Positions 7,458 through 16,408 of a stretch of DNA of 27,189 nt are shown here, piece by piece. Numbering within the stretch: the first letter of the stretch is position 1; each line of letters opens with the position of its first letter. Under the pieces are notes generated by a model. That model worked only from the letters and a program-made list of their open reading frames with translations, was not told the DNA's origin and did no database searches. Origin of the DNA: Lachnospiraceae bacterium. GTDB taxonomy: Bacteria > Bacillota > Clostridia > Lachnospirales > Lachnospiraceae. Made by a program: the position numbers and the translations under genes. Location: contig CABJAV010000029.1 in the NCBI GenBank assembly GCA_902363675.1, positions 1-27,189 on the forward strand, written 5' to 3'.

Positions 7458-7553
7458 TAAGCTAAAAAATATCTTCTTTAATATATGCTAAAACAGGGAA
7501 TCGAAAATTGGCGAAAATGAATATTGAGAAATTGGGAAGGGTAAAAGCAACAC

Positions 7554-7595
7554 AAAAAACAGGAAAGCGGTTGTGTAAAATGCACAACCGCTTTC
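7554..7595 (-). terminator. Terminator of the cellobiose phosphorylase gene
   Basis: A 13-bp perfect stem (7563-7575 paired with 7583-7595) has a 7-base loop. On the minus strand it is followed, after three bases, by a run of six T (7554-7559). It lies about 50 bp past the phosphorylase stop. Confidence 0.85.
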
Positions 7596-7646
7596 AAAAA
7601 AGTGGGTAGGAAATAAATTATGAAAAATGAAAATTAGCTAATTAGC

Positions 7647-10091
7647 TTAACCCATTACAACTTCAACAGTAACTTCTTTCTTATCTGTTGGTAATGGAAT
7701 CATGTTGCCGGCAACGGAAATACCGTCGACCGTCATGGAAGAAACGCCTTTTTCCACATGTTTTGGATTCTTCACTGTAATATGGTAAGTAACCCCGCGG
7801 AAATCACGTTTTGCTTCAAAACCATCTAAAGTAGATGGGATACATGGATCAACAACCAGTCCGTCATAATCCGGACGGATACCAAGAATGTACTGAGATA
7901 CATCCAGGAAAGTCCATGCTGCGGTACCTGTAAGCCAGCTGTTCTTTGCTTCACCGAAATTCTTTGCATCTTTACCGGCAATCATCTGGGAGTATACATA
8001 AGGTTCGGTGCGGTGAATCTCGCTGATATCTTCAATATAAGCAGGACAGGTTCTTGTATATACCTGCCATGCGCGATTGCCTCGTCCGACAACGGTCTCT
8101 GCAATGGAGATCCATGGATTGTTGTGGCAGAAGATACCGGCATTTTCTTTATATCCTGGTGGATAAGAAGAAATTTCACCGAGTTCTACATGATATCTAT
8201 GGTAAGCAGGCTGCAGTAATACAATGCCGTATTTGGTGTCGAGATATTTCTCAACGGACTGCATAGCCTTCAGACAGTTGCCTTCTTTCAGACCGATTTC
8301 TGCCATAACGCAGAATCCCTGAGGCTCGATGAAAATCTTGCCTTCTTCGCATTCCTTAGAACCGATCTTGTTCTTATAGTGATCGTATGCGCGAAGGAAC
8401 CATTCGCCGTCCCATCCGGCATCGAGAACTGTTTTTTCCATGTCTGCGATGGCTTTCTCTGCCAGGGCTGCTTCTTCATCCAGTCCGCGGTGGCGGCAGA
8501 TTTCAACGTAATCTTTACCATAACGGACAAACATGCCTGCGATGAAAACAGATTCTGCATTTGGACCCTCGGATGGTCCGAATGTCTGGAAAGATTCTCC
8601 AGGTTCTGTCGAGAAGCAGTTTAAGTTCAGACAGTCGTTCCAGTCTGCACGACCGATCAGCGGCAGACCATGCGGTCCAAGATGATCAATAGTATAGTGG
8701 AAGGACCGTCTCAGGTGCTCCATGAAATCGGTTGCCTTGGATGGATCGCTGTCATATGGTGTCATCTCATCAAGGATTGTGTAATCACCGGTTTCTTTTA
8801 TGTAAGCAGCAGTTCCTGCGATCAGCCATAATGGATCATCGTTGAATCCGCTTCCGATATCGGAATTACCCTTCTTGGTAAGTGGCTGGTACTGATGATA
8901 AGCACTTCCGTCTTCGAACTGGGTTGCTGCAATATCCAGAATACGTTCTCTTGCACGATCCGGAATCAGGTGAACAAATCCTAACAGATCCTGACAGGAG
9001 TCACGGAATCCCATGCCTCGGCCGATTCCTGATTCAAAGTAAGATGCAGAACGGCTCATGTTAAAGGTTACCATACACTGGTACTGGTGCCATACATTGA
9101 CCATACGGTCGAGCTTTTCTTCGGAAGAAGAAATTGTGAAATGGGATAAAAGTTCATCCCAGTATTCTTTTAATTTTGCAAGTGCGGCATCGGCTTTTTC
9201 CTTGGTATCAAATTCAGCCATCAGCTTTTCTGCTGGTGCGCGGTTAATGACACCATCTTCCGGACGACCGATCCATTTCTCTTCTACCGGATTCTCAACA
9301 TAAGCAAGAATAAATACGAAGGTCTTTGCTTCTCCAGGAGCCAGAGAAACTTTCAAATGATGGGAACCAACCGGAGACCAGCCGCTTGCTACGGAATTCT
9401 TGGAAGTGCCGGTTACGACAACTTCCGGAGCGGAGTTCTCACCATATGCGCCGAGGAAAGACTCGCGATCTGTATCAAATCCTTCAATTGGAGCATTGAC
9501 TGCATATAATGCGTAGTGATTCCGGCGTTCACGGTACTCTGTTTTGTGATAGATTGCAGATCCGTGGATCTCAACCTCTCCGGTGGAGAAGTTACGCTGG
9601 AAGTTGGTCATATCATCCATAGCATTCCACAGACAGAACTCTACATAAGAAAATACAGAGAATTCTTTTGGAGCATCACTCTTGTTCGTAAGTGTCAGTT
9701 CGTTGATCTCGCAACTGCGACCGACCGGTACAAAGGCTGTCAGCTCTGCCTGTAACTGATTCTTTGTGCTTCGGAAGGTAGAATATCCCATTCCGTGATG
9801 GCATTCATAAGAATCCAGATCTGTCTTTGTCGGCATCCATCCAGGATTCCAGATCGTGTCATTCTCCTTAATGTAGTAGTAATGTCCGTTGCTGTCATAA
9901 GGAACGTTGTTGTAACGATAACGTGTCAGACGAAGAAGCTTCGCATCTTTATAGAAACTATAACCTCCACATGTATTGGAAATCAGAGAGAAGAAATCCT
10001 CAGATCCAAGATAGTTGATCCATGGGAGTGGAGTCTTTGGGGATGTGATGACATATTCTTTTCTGGCATCATCAAAATATCCGTATTTCAT
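7647..10091 (-). CDS. Cellobiose phosphorylase (GH94)
   Basis: This 814-aa protein is full length for cellobiose phosphorylases. They split cellobiose with inorganic phosphate into alpha-glucose-1-phosphate and glucose in the cytoplasm, saving ATP. The N-terminus ([46 protein letters not shown]) closely follows characterised family members, as does FCLWNAMDD near residue 155. The catalytic centre has the substrate-binding segment [15 protein letters not shown] (357-371) and [11 protein letters not shown] (480-490). The general-acid Asp is D486 of the WND motif. The start ATG at 10091 follows GGAGG. The gene is transcribed away from lacI from a shared regulatory region with LacI-type operators over its -10 box, and it ends at a strong terminator. 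Related GH94 enzymes act on cellodextrins or chitobiose, but the N-terminus and length favour cellobiose. The beta-glucan source would be imported by the ABC system to the right. Confidence 0.95.
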   Translation of the reverse strand: MKYGYFDDARKEYVITSPKTPLPWINYLGSEDFFSLISNTCGGYSFYKDAKLLRLTRYRYNNVPYDSNGHYYYIKENDTIWNPGWMPTKTDLDSYECHHGMGYSTFRSTKNQLQAELTAFVPVGRSCEINELTLTNKSDAPKEFSVFSYVEFCLWNAMDDMTNFQRNFSTGEVEIHGSAIYHKTEYRERRNHYALYAVNAPIEGFDTDRESFLGAYGENSAPEVVVTGTSKNSVASGWSPVGSHHLKVSLAPGEAKTFVFILAYVENPVEEKWIGRPEDGVINRAPAEKLMAEFDTKEKADAALAKLKEYWDELLSHFTISSSEEKLDRMVNVWHQYQCMVTFNMSRSASYFESGIGRGMGFRDSCQDLLGFVHLIPDRARERILDIAATQFEDGSAYHQYQPLTKKGNSDIGSGFNDDPLWLIAGTAAYIKETGDYTILDEMTPYDSDPSKATDFMEHLRRSFHYTIDHLGPHGLPLIGRADWNDCLNLNCFSTEPGESFQTFGPSEGPNAESVFIAGMFVRYGKDYVEICRHRGLDEEAALAEKAIADMEKTVLDAGWDGEWFLRAYDHYKNKIGSKECEEGKIFIEPQGFCVMAEIGLKEGNCLKAMQSVEKYLDTKYGIVLLQPAYHRYHVELGEISSYPPGYKENAGIFCHNNPWISIAETVVGRGNRAWQVYTRTCPAYIEDISEIHRTEPYVYSQMIAGKDAKNFGEAKNSWLTGTAAWTFLDVSQYILGIRPDYDGLVVDPCIPSTLDGFEAKRDFRGVTYHITVKNPKHVEKGVSSMTVDGISVAGNMIPLPTDKKEVTVEVVMG

Positions 10092-10131
10092 AAATAACCT
10101 CCATTGATAATATATTTATACTGTGTTTACG

Positions 10132-10157
10132 CAACGATTATAACGAAAACGATTAAG
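10132..10157 (-). promoter_or_regulatory. Two LacI-type operators overlapping the phosphorylase promoter
   Basis: CAACGATT (10132-10139) and AAACGATT (10147-10154) lie 15 bp apart. The second fits the AANCGNTT core of LacI-family operators exactly; the first matches all but its first base. On the minus strand a consensus -10 TATAAT (10137-10142) lies between and over them, with no good -35. Repressor bound here would block transcription of the phosphorylase gene. Confidence 0.65.
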
Positions 10158-10437
10158 TAATCGAATTCTTAAGATAGAGTATATATTCTAAAAGTAGAAA
10201 AAGCAACAGAAAAAGCCAATAAATAGGAAAATATGGCATATTGAACAAAAAGAACAATGAAAAATACAGCAAACTGACAAACGGCTTCGAAACAATAAAT
10301 TACGAATGAAATTGCGTAAACGTGTAAGTGAAATATAAATATAAGGTAAAAAGGGTTGTTCCTAGAATTTTTAGGGTGAAATATGCACAAAAAGTATGAC
10401 AATAAAGTGTGAAACGTGACGAAATGCACAAAAACAG

Positions 10438-10466
10438 TTGCAATTGTCTGACATTAGGGGTATAGT
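10438..10466 (+). promoter_or_regulatory. Sigma-A promoter of the lacI-family gene
   Basis: TTGCAA (10438-10443) and TATAGT (10461-10466) are separated by 17 bp, with the start codon about 48 bp further on. Confidence 0.65.
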
Positions 10467-10472
10467 AAAGCT

Positions 10473-10487
10473 ACGAAAACGATTAAG
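10473..10487 (+). promoter_or_regulatory. LacI-type operator at the lacI start site
   Basis: ACGAAAACGATTAAG is identical over 15 bases to 10143-10157 before the phosphorylase gene. It starts 6 bp after the -10 box, where a repressor would shut its own promoter. This indicates autoregulation. Confidence 0.65.
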
Positions 10488-10513
10488 CAAGTTTTCAGAA
10501 ACAGGAGGAATGA

Positions 10514-11530
10514 ATGGTATCTTTAAAAACAATCGCCCAAAGATGTGGAGTGTCCACTGCGACGGTAAGTAAGGCCTTAAATGGTCATAAAGATATCAGC
10601 AAAGAGACAAAAGACCGGGTTAAGAAGGTTGCGGATGAACTTGGATATTTCCCAAATGCCGCAGCCAGAGCATTAAAAACGAACCGTTCCTATAATATAG
10701 GAGTTCTCTTCGAAGAAGAAGCAGGAAGTGGTCTGACCCATGAATATTTCTCCGGAGTATTGAATGGATTGAAAGTGCAGGCAGAAAAACAGGGATATGA
10801 TATTACCTTTATCAATACCTGTTATGAGAATAGGAAGATGTCCTATTACGAACATTGCAGATACCGGAATTTTGAGGGAGTCGCAATTGTCTGTGCCGAT
10901 TTTAATGATCCCGATGTCATGGAGCTGATGAACAGTGAGCTGCCAGTAGTGACCATTGATTATGTACATCATAATTGCACAGCAGTATGCTCCAACAATA
11001 TACAGGGTATGGAAGAACTTGTGAAGTATATTTACAGTCAGGGACACCGAAAAATTGCATATATACATGGTCAGGATGGTTTATATGTAACAAGAGACCG
11101 GCTGGCGAGCTTTTACCGGACGGTAGATAAGCTTGGACTGGTAATCCCGGATGAGTATATTCGGACAGCGGATTATCTCGAAACCAAAGGAGCCGCAAAA
11201 CAAACAAAAGAACTGCTGAATCTGCAGAATGCACCGACCTGTATTATTTATCCGGATGACACCTCTTTAATAGGAGGACGTAATGTCATCATTGAGATGG
11301 GACTTCGAATCCCAAAAGATATATCCGTAGCAGGATATGATGGAACGAGAATGTCGCAGTTGCTTCATCCGAAGCTTACAACGATTCGCCAGAACACGGA
11401 AATCATCGGAACAGAAGCTGCAGCAAGACTGATTCACACCATCGAACAACCGCGAACAACTCTCGTTGAGAGAGTCGTTATAGAAGGAAGTCTAATACCA
11501 GGAAAGTCTGTAGGGGAGATACGAAAGTAA
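10514..11530 (+). CDS. LacI/GalR-family transcriptional repressor
   Basis: This 338-aa protein has the family layout. The N-terminal helix-turn-helix is LKTIAQRCGVSTATVSKALNG (residues 4-24), with the typical ATVSKALN recognition helix. A hinge helix follows (about 48-58, AAARALKTN), then a periplasmic-binding-protein-like sugar domain (about 60-338: YNIGVLFEE, YIHGQDG, SVAGYDG, LTTIRQ). It probably represses the adjacent cellobiose phosphorylase and its own gene, with release by a beta-glucoside. Matching operators lie at both promoters. ATG 10514 follows CAGGAGG. The solute-binding protein gene starts 85 bp after its stop with no terminator seen, so readthrough into the transporter genes is possible. 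The sugar ligand cannot be read from the sequence. Confidence 0.9.
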   Translation: MVSLKTIAQRCGVSTATVSKALNGHKDISKETKDRVKKVADELGYFPNAAARALKTNRSYNIGVLFEEEAGSGLTHEYFSGVLNGLKVQAEKQGYDITFINTCYENRKMSYYEHCRYRNFEGVAIVCADFNDPDVMELMNSELPVVTIDYVHHNCTAVCSNNIQGMEELVKYIYSQGHRKIAYIHGQDGLYVTRDRLASFYRTVDKLGLVIPDEYIRTADYLETKGAAKQTKELLNLQNAPTCIIYPDDTSLIGGRNVIIEMGLRIPKDISVAGYDGTRMSQLLHPKLTTIRQNTEIIGTEAAARLIHTIEQPRTTLVERVVIEGSLIPGKSVGEIRK

Positions 11531-11614
11531 CAGATTTTCACACGGGATAGAAATTCCTGAAAAAAACAAACAATCGGTCGTAAGACCACATATATGAAGG
11601 AGGAGGTTTTTCAT

Positions 11615-13006
11615 ATGAAGAAGAAAATCGTCAGCGCATTATTATGTGCAACAATGGTAGCAACAATGTTTGCAGGATGTGGAAGCTCAGGAGATTCCGG
11701 AGATTCCGGAGATGCTAAAAAGGATAGTTCACAGGCATCAGGTGATGCTACAGTATCCGACAGCTCTGATGACGGAAAAGTCCTTAACATTTACTGCTGG
11801 AATGAAGAGTTCAAGAGCCGTATCACAGATCACTATCCTGGATATGAGGAAGTAGATGCTACACATGGAAAAATCGGTGATGTAGAGGTTAACTGGAACA
11901 TTACGCCAAATGATGATAATGCTTACCAGAACAATCTGGACACAACATTATTAAGTCAGGCAGATGCAGCAGCAGATGACAAGATCGACTTATTCTTAGT
12001 TGAAGCTGATTACGCATTAAAGTATGTTGACAGCGATTACACAATGCCAATCAAGGATCTTGGAATCACTGACGATGATTTGTCAAAACAGTATCAGTAC
12101 ACAAAGGATATCGTAACAGATTCCAACGGAACATTAAAAGGCGTATCATGGCAGGGCTGCCCGGGTGTTCTCTTCTATAACAGAGAAGCTGCCAAGGAAG
12201 TACTTGGAACAGATGATCCGGATGAAGTTCAGAAGTATGTTAAGGATTGGGATACCTTTAACGATACTGCAAAGAAGATGAAAGATGCCGGATACAAGAT
12301 GACATCTTCTGTAAACGATTCATATCGTGTATATTCTAACAACGTATCTACAAAGTGGGTAAACGATGGAAAAATCACAATCGACGACAACATTATGAAG
12401 TGGGTTGAGGATTCTAAGGCACTGTATGATGCAAAAGAAACAAGTTCTGCAGAACTTTGGAGTGATGACTGGAAGAAAGGCTTCTATCCAGACGGAAAAG
12501 TATTCTGCTACTTTGGACCAGCTTGGTTAGTAAACTTCTCAATGGCAGCAGACACAAAAGGATCTATCGGTTATGAAGGTGGCTGGGGCGCAGCTCAGGG
12601 ACCACAGGGCTTCTTCTGGGGCGGTACATGGATCTGTGCAGCACAGGGAACAGATAACGCAAGCTTAATCAAAGACATTATGTTAAAGATGACAACTGAC
12701 GATGATATCATGAAAGATATCGTAGTTAAGGATGATGATTTCGTAAACAACAAGACAGTCATGGAAGCAATGGCAAAAGATTCAAGCTACAGCAGCAAGA
12801 TTCTCGGTGGTCAGAACCCATTAAGCATGTACTGTGCAGGTGTTGAAAATCTTGACTTAAGCAACCTTTCTTCTTACGATCAGGGATGTAACGAGGAATT
12901 CCAGAACGCTATGAAGGGCTACTTCGAAGGAAGTGCAACATTAGATGAGGCACTGGATCAGTTCTATAAAGCAGCTGAAGAGAAATATCCAGAATTATCT
13001 CACTAA
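11615..13006 (+). CDS. Sugar ABC transporter substrate-binding lipoprotein
   Basis: The start is placed at ATG 11615, 5-6 bases after AAGGAGGAGG; an upstream in-frame ATG at 11594 precedes this ribosome binding site and is not used. The 463-aa product begins MKKKIVSALLCATMVATMFAGC, a lipoprotein signal with a lipobox ending at Cys22. It is followed by a Gly/Ser/Asp-rich tether coded partly by a 9-bp tandem repeat (GGAGATTCC, about 11692-11709). The mature part (LNIYCWNEEFKSRI onward) is an extracellular solute-binding domain of the carbohydrate (CUT1) type. It would sit on the outer face of the membrane and pass an oligosaccharide to the two permeases downstream. Context (GH94 phosphorylase, LacI) suggests cellobiose or a short beta-glucan. 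A stem-loop separates it from the permease genes, fitting higher expression of the binding protein. Confidence 0.9.
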   Translation: MKKKIVSALLCATMVATMFAGCGSSGDSGDSGDAKKDSSQASGDATVSDSSDDGKVLNIYCWNEEFKSRITDHYPGYEEVDATHGKIGDVEVNWNITPNDDNAYQNNLDTTLLSQADAAADDKIDLFLVEADYALKYVDSDYTMPIKDLGITDDDLSKQYQYTKDIVTDSNGTLKGVSWQGCPGVLFYNREAAKEVLGTDDPDEVQKYVKDWDTFNDTAKKMKDAGYKMTSSVNDSYRVYSNNVSTKWVNDGKITIDDNIMKWVEDSKALYDAKETSSAELWSDDWKKGFYPDGKVFCYFGPAWLVNFSMAADTKGSIGYEGGWGAAQGPQGFFWGGTWICAAQGTDNASLIKDIMLKMTTDDDIMKDIVVKDDDFVNNKTVMEAMAKDSSYSSKILGGQNPLSMYCAGVENLDLSNLSSYDQGCNEEFQNAMKGYFEGSATLDEALDQFYKAAEEKYPELSH

Positions 13007-13046
13007 TATTGTTTGACTGAATTTGACAAATAACAAATAAAAGGAA

Positions 13047-13079
13047 TGTGCCTGCCGCACCGAAAGGGAGGCAGGCACA
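13047..13079 (+). promoter_or_regulatory. Intercistronic stem-loop between binding protein and permease genes
   Basis: TGTGCCTGCC (13047-13056) pairs perfectly with GGCAGGCACA (13070-13079) across a 13-base loop. No T-run follows, so it is more likely an mRNA-stabilising or partly terminating structure than a full terminator. Such elements commonly lower permease expression relative to the binding protein. Confidence 0.7.
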
Positions 13080-13126
13080 ATTCATATGTTGGGTTTTTGT
13101 GAAGGTCCGACATGGGAGGTATTTTT

Positions 13127-14041
13127 ATGAAGAAAAGTGGAGGAAAAGCAGTCAGATATAATAAATGGGGATATATTTTTCTGATTCCATTCATTGTGGT
13201 ATATATTGTCTTTCAGTTGATACCGCTTGTTACAACAATTTATTACAGCTTTTTTGAGAACTACATGTCAGGTCTGACGCAGATTGGACCTAACTTTGTT
13301 GGATTTGAAAATTACAGAAAGTTATTTACCGGCGGGGACGTCTGGGTATATTTTAAGAATACAATGGTGCTTTGGATTATGTGTTTTATTCCACAGATTT
13401 TCCTCTCCTTATTATTAGGCGCCTGGTTCTCAGATACCCGCCTCAAAATTAAAGGTTCAAGATTTTTTAAGACAGTTATTTATCTTCCGAACCTGATTAT
13501 GGCATCTGCATTTTCTATGTTATTCTTTACATTGTTTGCAGATGGAGGTCCGATTAACTCTCTGTTGATGCAGATTGGATTTATTTCCGAGCCATATAAA
13601 TTTTTGTCACATACAGGAAGTGCGAGAGGTTTGATCGCATTGATGAACTGCCTGATGTGGTTCGGTAATACCACCATTCTTCTGATGGCTGGTATGATGG
13701 GAATTGATACATCGCTCTTTGAAGCAGCAGAAGTAGATGGCGCAACATCTACACAGGTATTTTTCAAAATTACATTACCGCTTCTTCGCCCGATTCTCGT
13801 ATATGTAATCATTACGTCATTGATCGGTGGTATCCAGTTATTTGATGTACCACAGATTTTGACAAATGGTACAGGAAATCCGGTTCGTTCAACCATGACA
13901 TTGATCATGTACCTGAACAAACACTTATATAGTAAGAACTATGGTATGGCAGGAGCCTTGTCTGTAGTACTGTTTATCATTACCGGAATCTTAAGTCTTA
14001 TTATTTTTAAGGTGACAGGTAATGATAAGAGGAAGGGGTGA
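13127..14041 (+). CDS. Sugar ABC transporter permease (MalF/UgpA-like)
   Basis: The ATG at 13127 is chosen because GGGAGG lies 7 bases before it; an in-frame ATG at 13112 lies before this site. The 304-aa protein has about six membrane helices, starting at WGYIFLIPFIVVYIVF (14-29). It carries the permease EAA loop EAAEVDGATSTQVFFKITLP (199-218), which docks the ATPase. It forms the membrane channel with the product of the next gene, which its stop codon closely precedes. No ATP-binding subunit gene is present; many Firmicute sugar ABC systems share one MsmX-type ATPase encoded elsewhere. Confidence 0.93.
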   Translation: MKKSGGKAVRYNKWGYIFLIPFIVVYIVFQLIPLVTTIYYSFFENYMSGLTQIGPNFVGFENYRKLFTGGDVWVYFKNTMVLWIMCFIPQIFLSLLLGAWFSDTRLKIKGSRFFKTVIYLPNLIMASAFSMLFFTLFADGGPINSLLMQIGFISEPYKFLSHTGSARGLIALMNCLMWFGNTTILLMAGMMGIDTSLFEAAEVDGATSTQVFFKITLPLLRPILVYVIITSLIGGIQLFDVPQILTNGTGNPVRSTMTLIMYLNKHLYSKNYGMAGALSVVLFIITGILSLIIFKVTGNDKRKG

Positions 14042-14046
14042 GTAAC

Positions 14047-14913
14047 ATGGCAGACAACAAAAGCAATGGATTAAAAAAAGGCGTTGGTCTCCATGCAAGA
14101 CGAGTAATCGCCTATATCGTATTAATAATTATTACGTTCTTCTGCTTGTTCTGGTTTTACATATTATTTATTAACGCAACCAGATCAAACGGAGAGCTGC
14201 AGTCAGGATTCCAGGCATTTCCAAGTACCCATTTTATGGATAACTGGAAAAATCTGGTAAAAGGAACACTTCCTATTTGGAATGGTTTGTTCAACAGTTT
14301 GATTATTGCGACATTTAGTGCAATCCTGTGTGTATATTTTTCGACGATGACAGCATATGCGATTCATGCATATGACTTTAAGTTAAAGAAATATATTTAT
14401 CCGTTTATTCTTGCGGTTATGATGATTCCAACACAGGTTACTGCACTTGGATTTATCAAGCTGGTGAACAGGATGGGACTGATGGATTCATTCATCCCTC
14501 TTATCGTTCCAACAATTGCAGCACCGGTTACTTTCTTCTATATGAAACAGTATATGGAGAGTTCACTGCCGGCATCACTGATTGAGGCAGCCAGAATGGA
14601 TGGATCCGGTGAGTTCCATACATTCAACAGTGTGGTTCTTCCGATTATGAAACCGGCAATCGCCGTACAGGCAATCTTCACATTCGTAAGCAGCTGGAAT
14701 AATTACTTTACTCCGGCACTTGTATTACATGATGACAAGAAAAAGACATTACCTATTCTGATTGCACAGCTTCGAGCAGCAGACTGGTTGAAGTTTGATA
14801 TGGGTCAGGTTTATGTAATGATCGCATTCTCAATCTTCCCGGTTATCATCGTGTACTTATTCTTATCAAGATATATTGTGCAGGGTGTGGCAGTTGGAAG
14901 TGTAAAAGGATAA
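14047..14913 (+). CDS. Sugar ABC transporter permease (MalG/UgpE-like)
   Basis: The start ATG 14047 has AGGAAGGGG about 9 bases upstream; a GTG at 14038 overlapping the previous stop is too close to that site. The 288-aa protein has about six membrane helices, the first at residues 20-42, and the EAA loop EAARMDGSGEFHTFNSVVLP (180-199). It pairs with the preceding permease. The gap between the two genes is 5 bases, so translation is probably coupled. A terminator follows, making it the end of the uptake operon. Confidence 0.93.
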   Translation: MADNKSNGLKKGVGLHARRVIAYIVLIIITFFCLFWFYILFINATRSNGELQSGFQAFPSTHFMDNWKNLVKGTLPIWNGLFNSLIIATFSAILCVYFSTMTAYAIHAYDFKLKKYIYPFILAVMMIPTQVTALGFIKLVNRMGLMDSFIPLIVPTIAAPVTFFYMKQYMESSLPASLIEAARMDGSGEFHTFNSVVLPIMKPAIAVQAIFTFVSSWNNYFTPALVLHDDKKKTLPILIAQLRAADWLKFDMGQVYVMIAFSIFPVIIVYLFLSRYIVQGVAVGSVKG

Positions 14914-14928
14914 TAAGGTTACTGAAAT

Positions 14929-14969
14929 GGGCAGTGCACATGGAAATTCCGGTGCGCTGTTCTTTTTTT
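14929..14969 (+). terminator. Terminator after the sugar transporter operon
   Basis: GGGCAGTGCAC (14929-14939) pairs with GTGCGCTGTTC (14952-14962), including G-T wobble pairs. It is followed by seven T (14963-14969). Confidence 0.75.
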
Positions 14970-15048
14970 GCATTTACGAGGCACTGTTTTTAGTATAAAA
15001 TATAAAGGAACTTGAATAGAGTACAATTAAATGAAATGGAGATATATA

Positions 15049-15450
15049 ATGGAAGACTTATTTGAAAAATTAAAAGATAGAGAATCCTTTGATGCATATT
15101 GGAATGAAAACTATGTTCCGATCACATATGCCGATGTGAAGGATGCATATGAGGATTTTGTCAAAGCATCCGATAAACATATTTTTGTATCAGATTATGG
15201 AGAAAGTGGCAATATAAACAGAGATGATTTTATGGACAATCTGTCACAGACAGCACAGTTTACATTTCAGGACAGTCTGACGGAAGCTTTCTATGATAAG
15301 AACCCGGATTTGTATGAGACGGCATTTGCAATCTACGAAGAAGCGCAGATGAACGGTGGAAATGATGAAAATATCGCAGCGACATTTCATGAAGAATACA
15401 ACCGTCTGTACAAAGAATTTCTGCTTGCAATGTATGATGCAATGTTTTAA
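15049..15450 (+). CDS. Unrecognised acidic 133-aa protein upstream of rsmA
   Basis: The start is placed at ATG 15049, 7-8 bases after GGAG; the ATG at 15031 precedes that site. The protein (MEDLFEKLKDRESFDAYWNE onward) is short, soluble-looking, strongly acidic and rich in aromatic residues. It is mostly helical and has no signal peptide, membrane segment or obvious metal-binding motif. It ends 12 bases before rsmA, so the two are very likely co-transcribed. I do not recognise the family. Its place before the 16S rRNA methyltransferase does not by itself define a function. Confidence 0.75.
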   Translation: MEDLFEKLKDRESFDAYWNENYVPITYADVKDAYEDFVKASDKHIFVSDYGESGNINRDDFMDNLSQTAQFTFQDSLTEAFYDKNPDLYETAFAIYEEAQMNGGNDENIAATFHEEYNRLYKEFLLAMYDAMF

Positions 15451-15462
15451 AAGGAGAAAGCT

Positions 15463-16338
15463 ATGGCTACATTAGGAAATCCAAAAAATACAATTGAAGT
15501 GCTGCAGAAGTATCACTTCAATTTTCAAAAAAAATTCGGTCAGAATTTCCTGATCAACACGAGTATTCTCGAAGAGATCATTGATGCTGCAGAGATTACG
15601 AGAGAGGATTTCGTTTTAGAGATAGGTCCGGGAATCGGAACGATGACACAGTATCTTTGTGAGGCGGCCAGAGAGGTGGTTGCGGTAGAGATTGATACAA
15701 ATCTGATTCCGATTCTAGGCGATACATTGTCTGCATATGATAATGTAGAGGTAATGAATGCAGATATCCTCAAAGTAGATATTGCAAAACTTGCGGACGA
15801 ACGAAATGGCGGTAAACCGATCAAAGTAGTGGCAAATCTGCCATACTACATCACAACCCCGATTATTATGGGGCTTTTTGAAAGTCATGTTCCAATCGAC
15901 AGCATTACAATCATGGTGCAGAAGGAAGTGGCAGATCGTATGCAGGAAGGACCGGGAAGCAAGGAATATGGTGCGCTGTCGCTGGCTGTGCAGTATTATG
16001 CAAAGCCGGAGATCGTTGTTAATGTACCGCCGAGCTGTTTTATGCCACAGCCGAAAGTGGGGAGTGCGGTCATCCGGTTGACAAGACATGAGAATCCACC
16101 GGTGGATGTGGATAATGAAAAACTCATGTTTCAGGTGATTCGCGCATCGTTTAACCAGAGAAGAAAAACACTTGCCAACGGACTCAACAATTTCGGAAGT
16201 TTTTCTTTGGGAAAAGAAGAGATTCAAAAGAGCATCGAGGAGCTTGGCGTACCGGTAAATATTCGTGGCGAGGCACTCTCTCTGGAACAGTTTGCAAAGC
16301 TGAGCAATATTATCAATGCAAAAATGAAACGTAATTAG
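15463..16338 (+). CDS. rsmA: 16S rRNA dimethyladenosine transferase RsmA (KsgA)
   Basis: This 291-aa protein dimethylates two adjacent adenosines in helix 45 near the 3' end of 16S rRNA, using S-adenosylmethionine, late in small-subunit assembly. It shows the family motifs in order: KKFGQNFL (about residues 23-30), LEIGPGIGTMT (SAM-binding, about 52-62) and NLPYYITTPI (about 125-134, the NLPY catalytic motif for adenine N6). SCFMPQPKVGSAVIRL and the C-terminal domain (about 205-290) follow. AAAAGGAG precedes ATG 15463. In Clostridia this gene often lies near small conserved genes and sporulation genes, as here. Confidence 0.97.
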   Translation: MATLGNPKNTIEVLQKYHFNFQKKFGQNFLINTSILEEIIDAAEITREDFVLEIGPGIGTMTQYLCEAAREVVAVEIDTNLIPILGDTLSAYDNVEVMNADILKVDIAKLADERNGGKPIKVVANLPYYITTPIIMGLFESHVPIDSITIMVQKEVADRMQEGPGSKEYGALSLAVQYYAKPEIVVNVPPSCFMPQPKVGSAVIRLTRHENPPVDVDNEKLMFQVIRASFNQRRKTLANGLNNFGSFSLGKEEIQKSIEELGVPVNIRGEALSLEQFAKLSNIINAKMKRN

Positions 16339-16345
16339 TTACAAT

Positions 16346-16374
16346 GTATAAAAGTTCACAGGGTGGAAATACTG
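16346..16374 (+). promoter_or_regulatory. Sigma-F-like (forespore) promoter of the SpoIIQ-like gene
   Basis: GTATA (16346-16350) and GGAAATACTG (16365-16374) match the Bacillus sigma-F -35 (GYATA) and -10 (GGNRANAHTD) consensus at every position. The spacer is 14 bases, slightly shorter than the usual 15-16 as I recall it. spoIIQ is a sigma-F gene in Bacillus and Clostridioides, which fits. Confidence 0.55.
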
Positions 16375-16408
16375 AAATCAGAATAATTTGATGATGGAGG
16401 AAAGCCCT

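Larger units (their letters stand above)
10098..10513. other. Divergent regulatory region between the phosphorylase gene and lacI
   Basis: This stretch of about 415 bp contains the promoters and operators of both flanking genes at its two ends. The A/T-rich middle (about 10165-10435) has open frames only by chance; I see no gene, repeat or hairpin of note in it. Confidence 0.7.

Noticed and set aside
10169..10429. 86-codon minus-strand open frame in the divergent lacI region
   Set aside because: The A/T-rich sequence gives a Phe/Leu/Ile-rich chain with no ribosome binding site; it is likely chance.
11692..11709. 9-bp tandem repeat in the binding-protein gene as a phase-variation tract
   Set aside because: The unit is a multiple of three and only lengthens the Gly/Ser/Asp tether after the lipid-anchored Cys, so it cannot switch the frame.
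13047..13079. Stem-loop read as a rho-independent terminator
   Set aside because: No T-run follows the stem, and the permease genes downstream have no other evident promoter.
13127..14913. Missing ATPase gene taken as a broken transporter
   Set aside because: Many Firmicute sugar ABC operons lack an ATPase gene and share one encoded elsewhere; both permeases look intact.
15715..16227. 170-codon minus-strand open frame inside rsmA
   Set aside because: It is antisense to conserved RsmA motifs, and the protein is His/Cys-rich in a way typical of reverse-frame translation.
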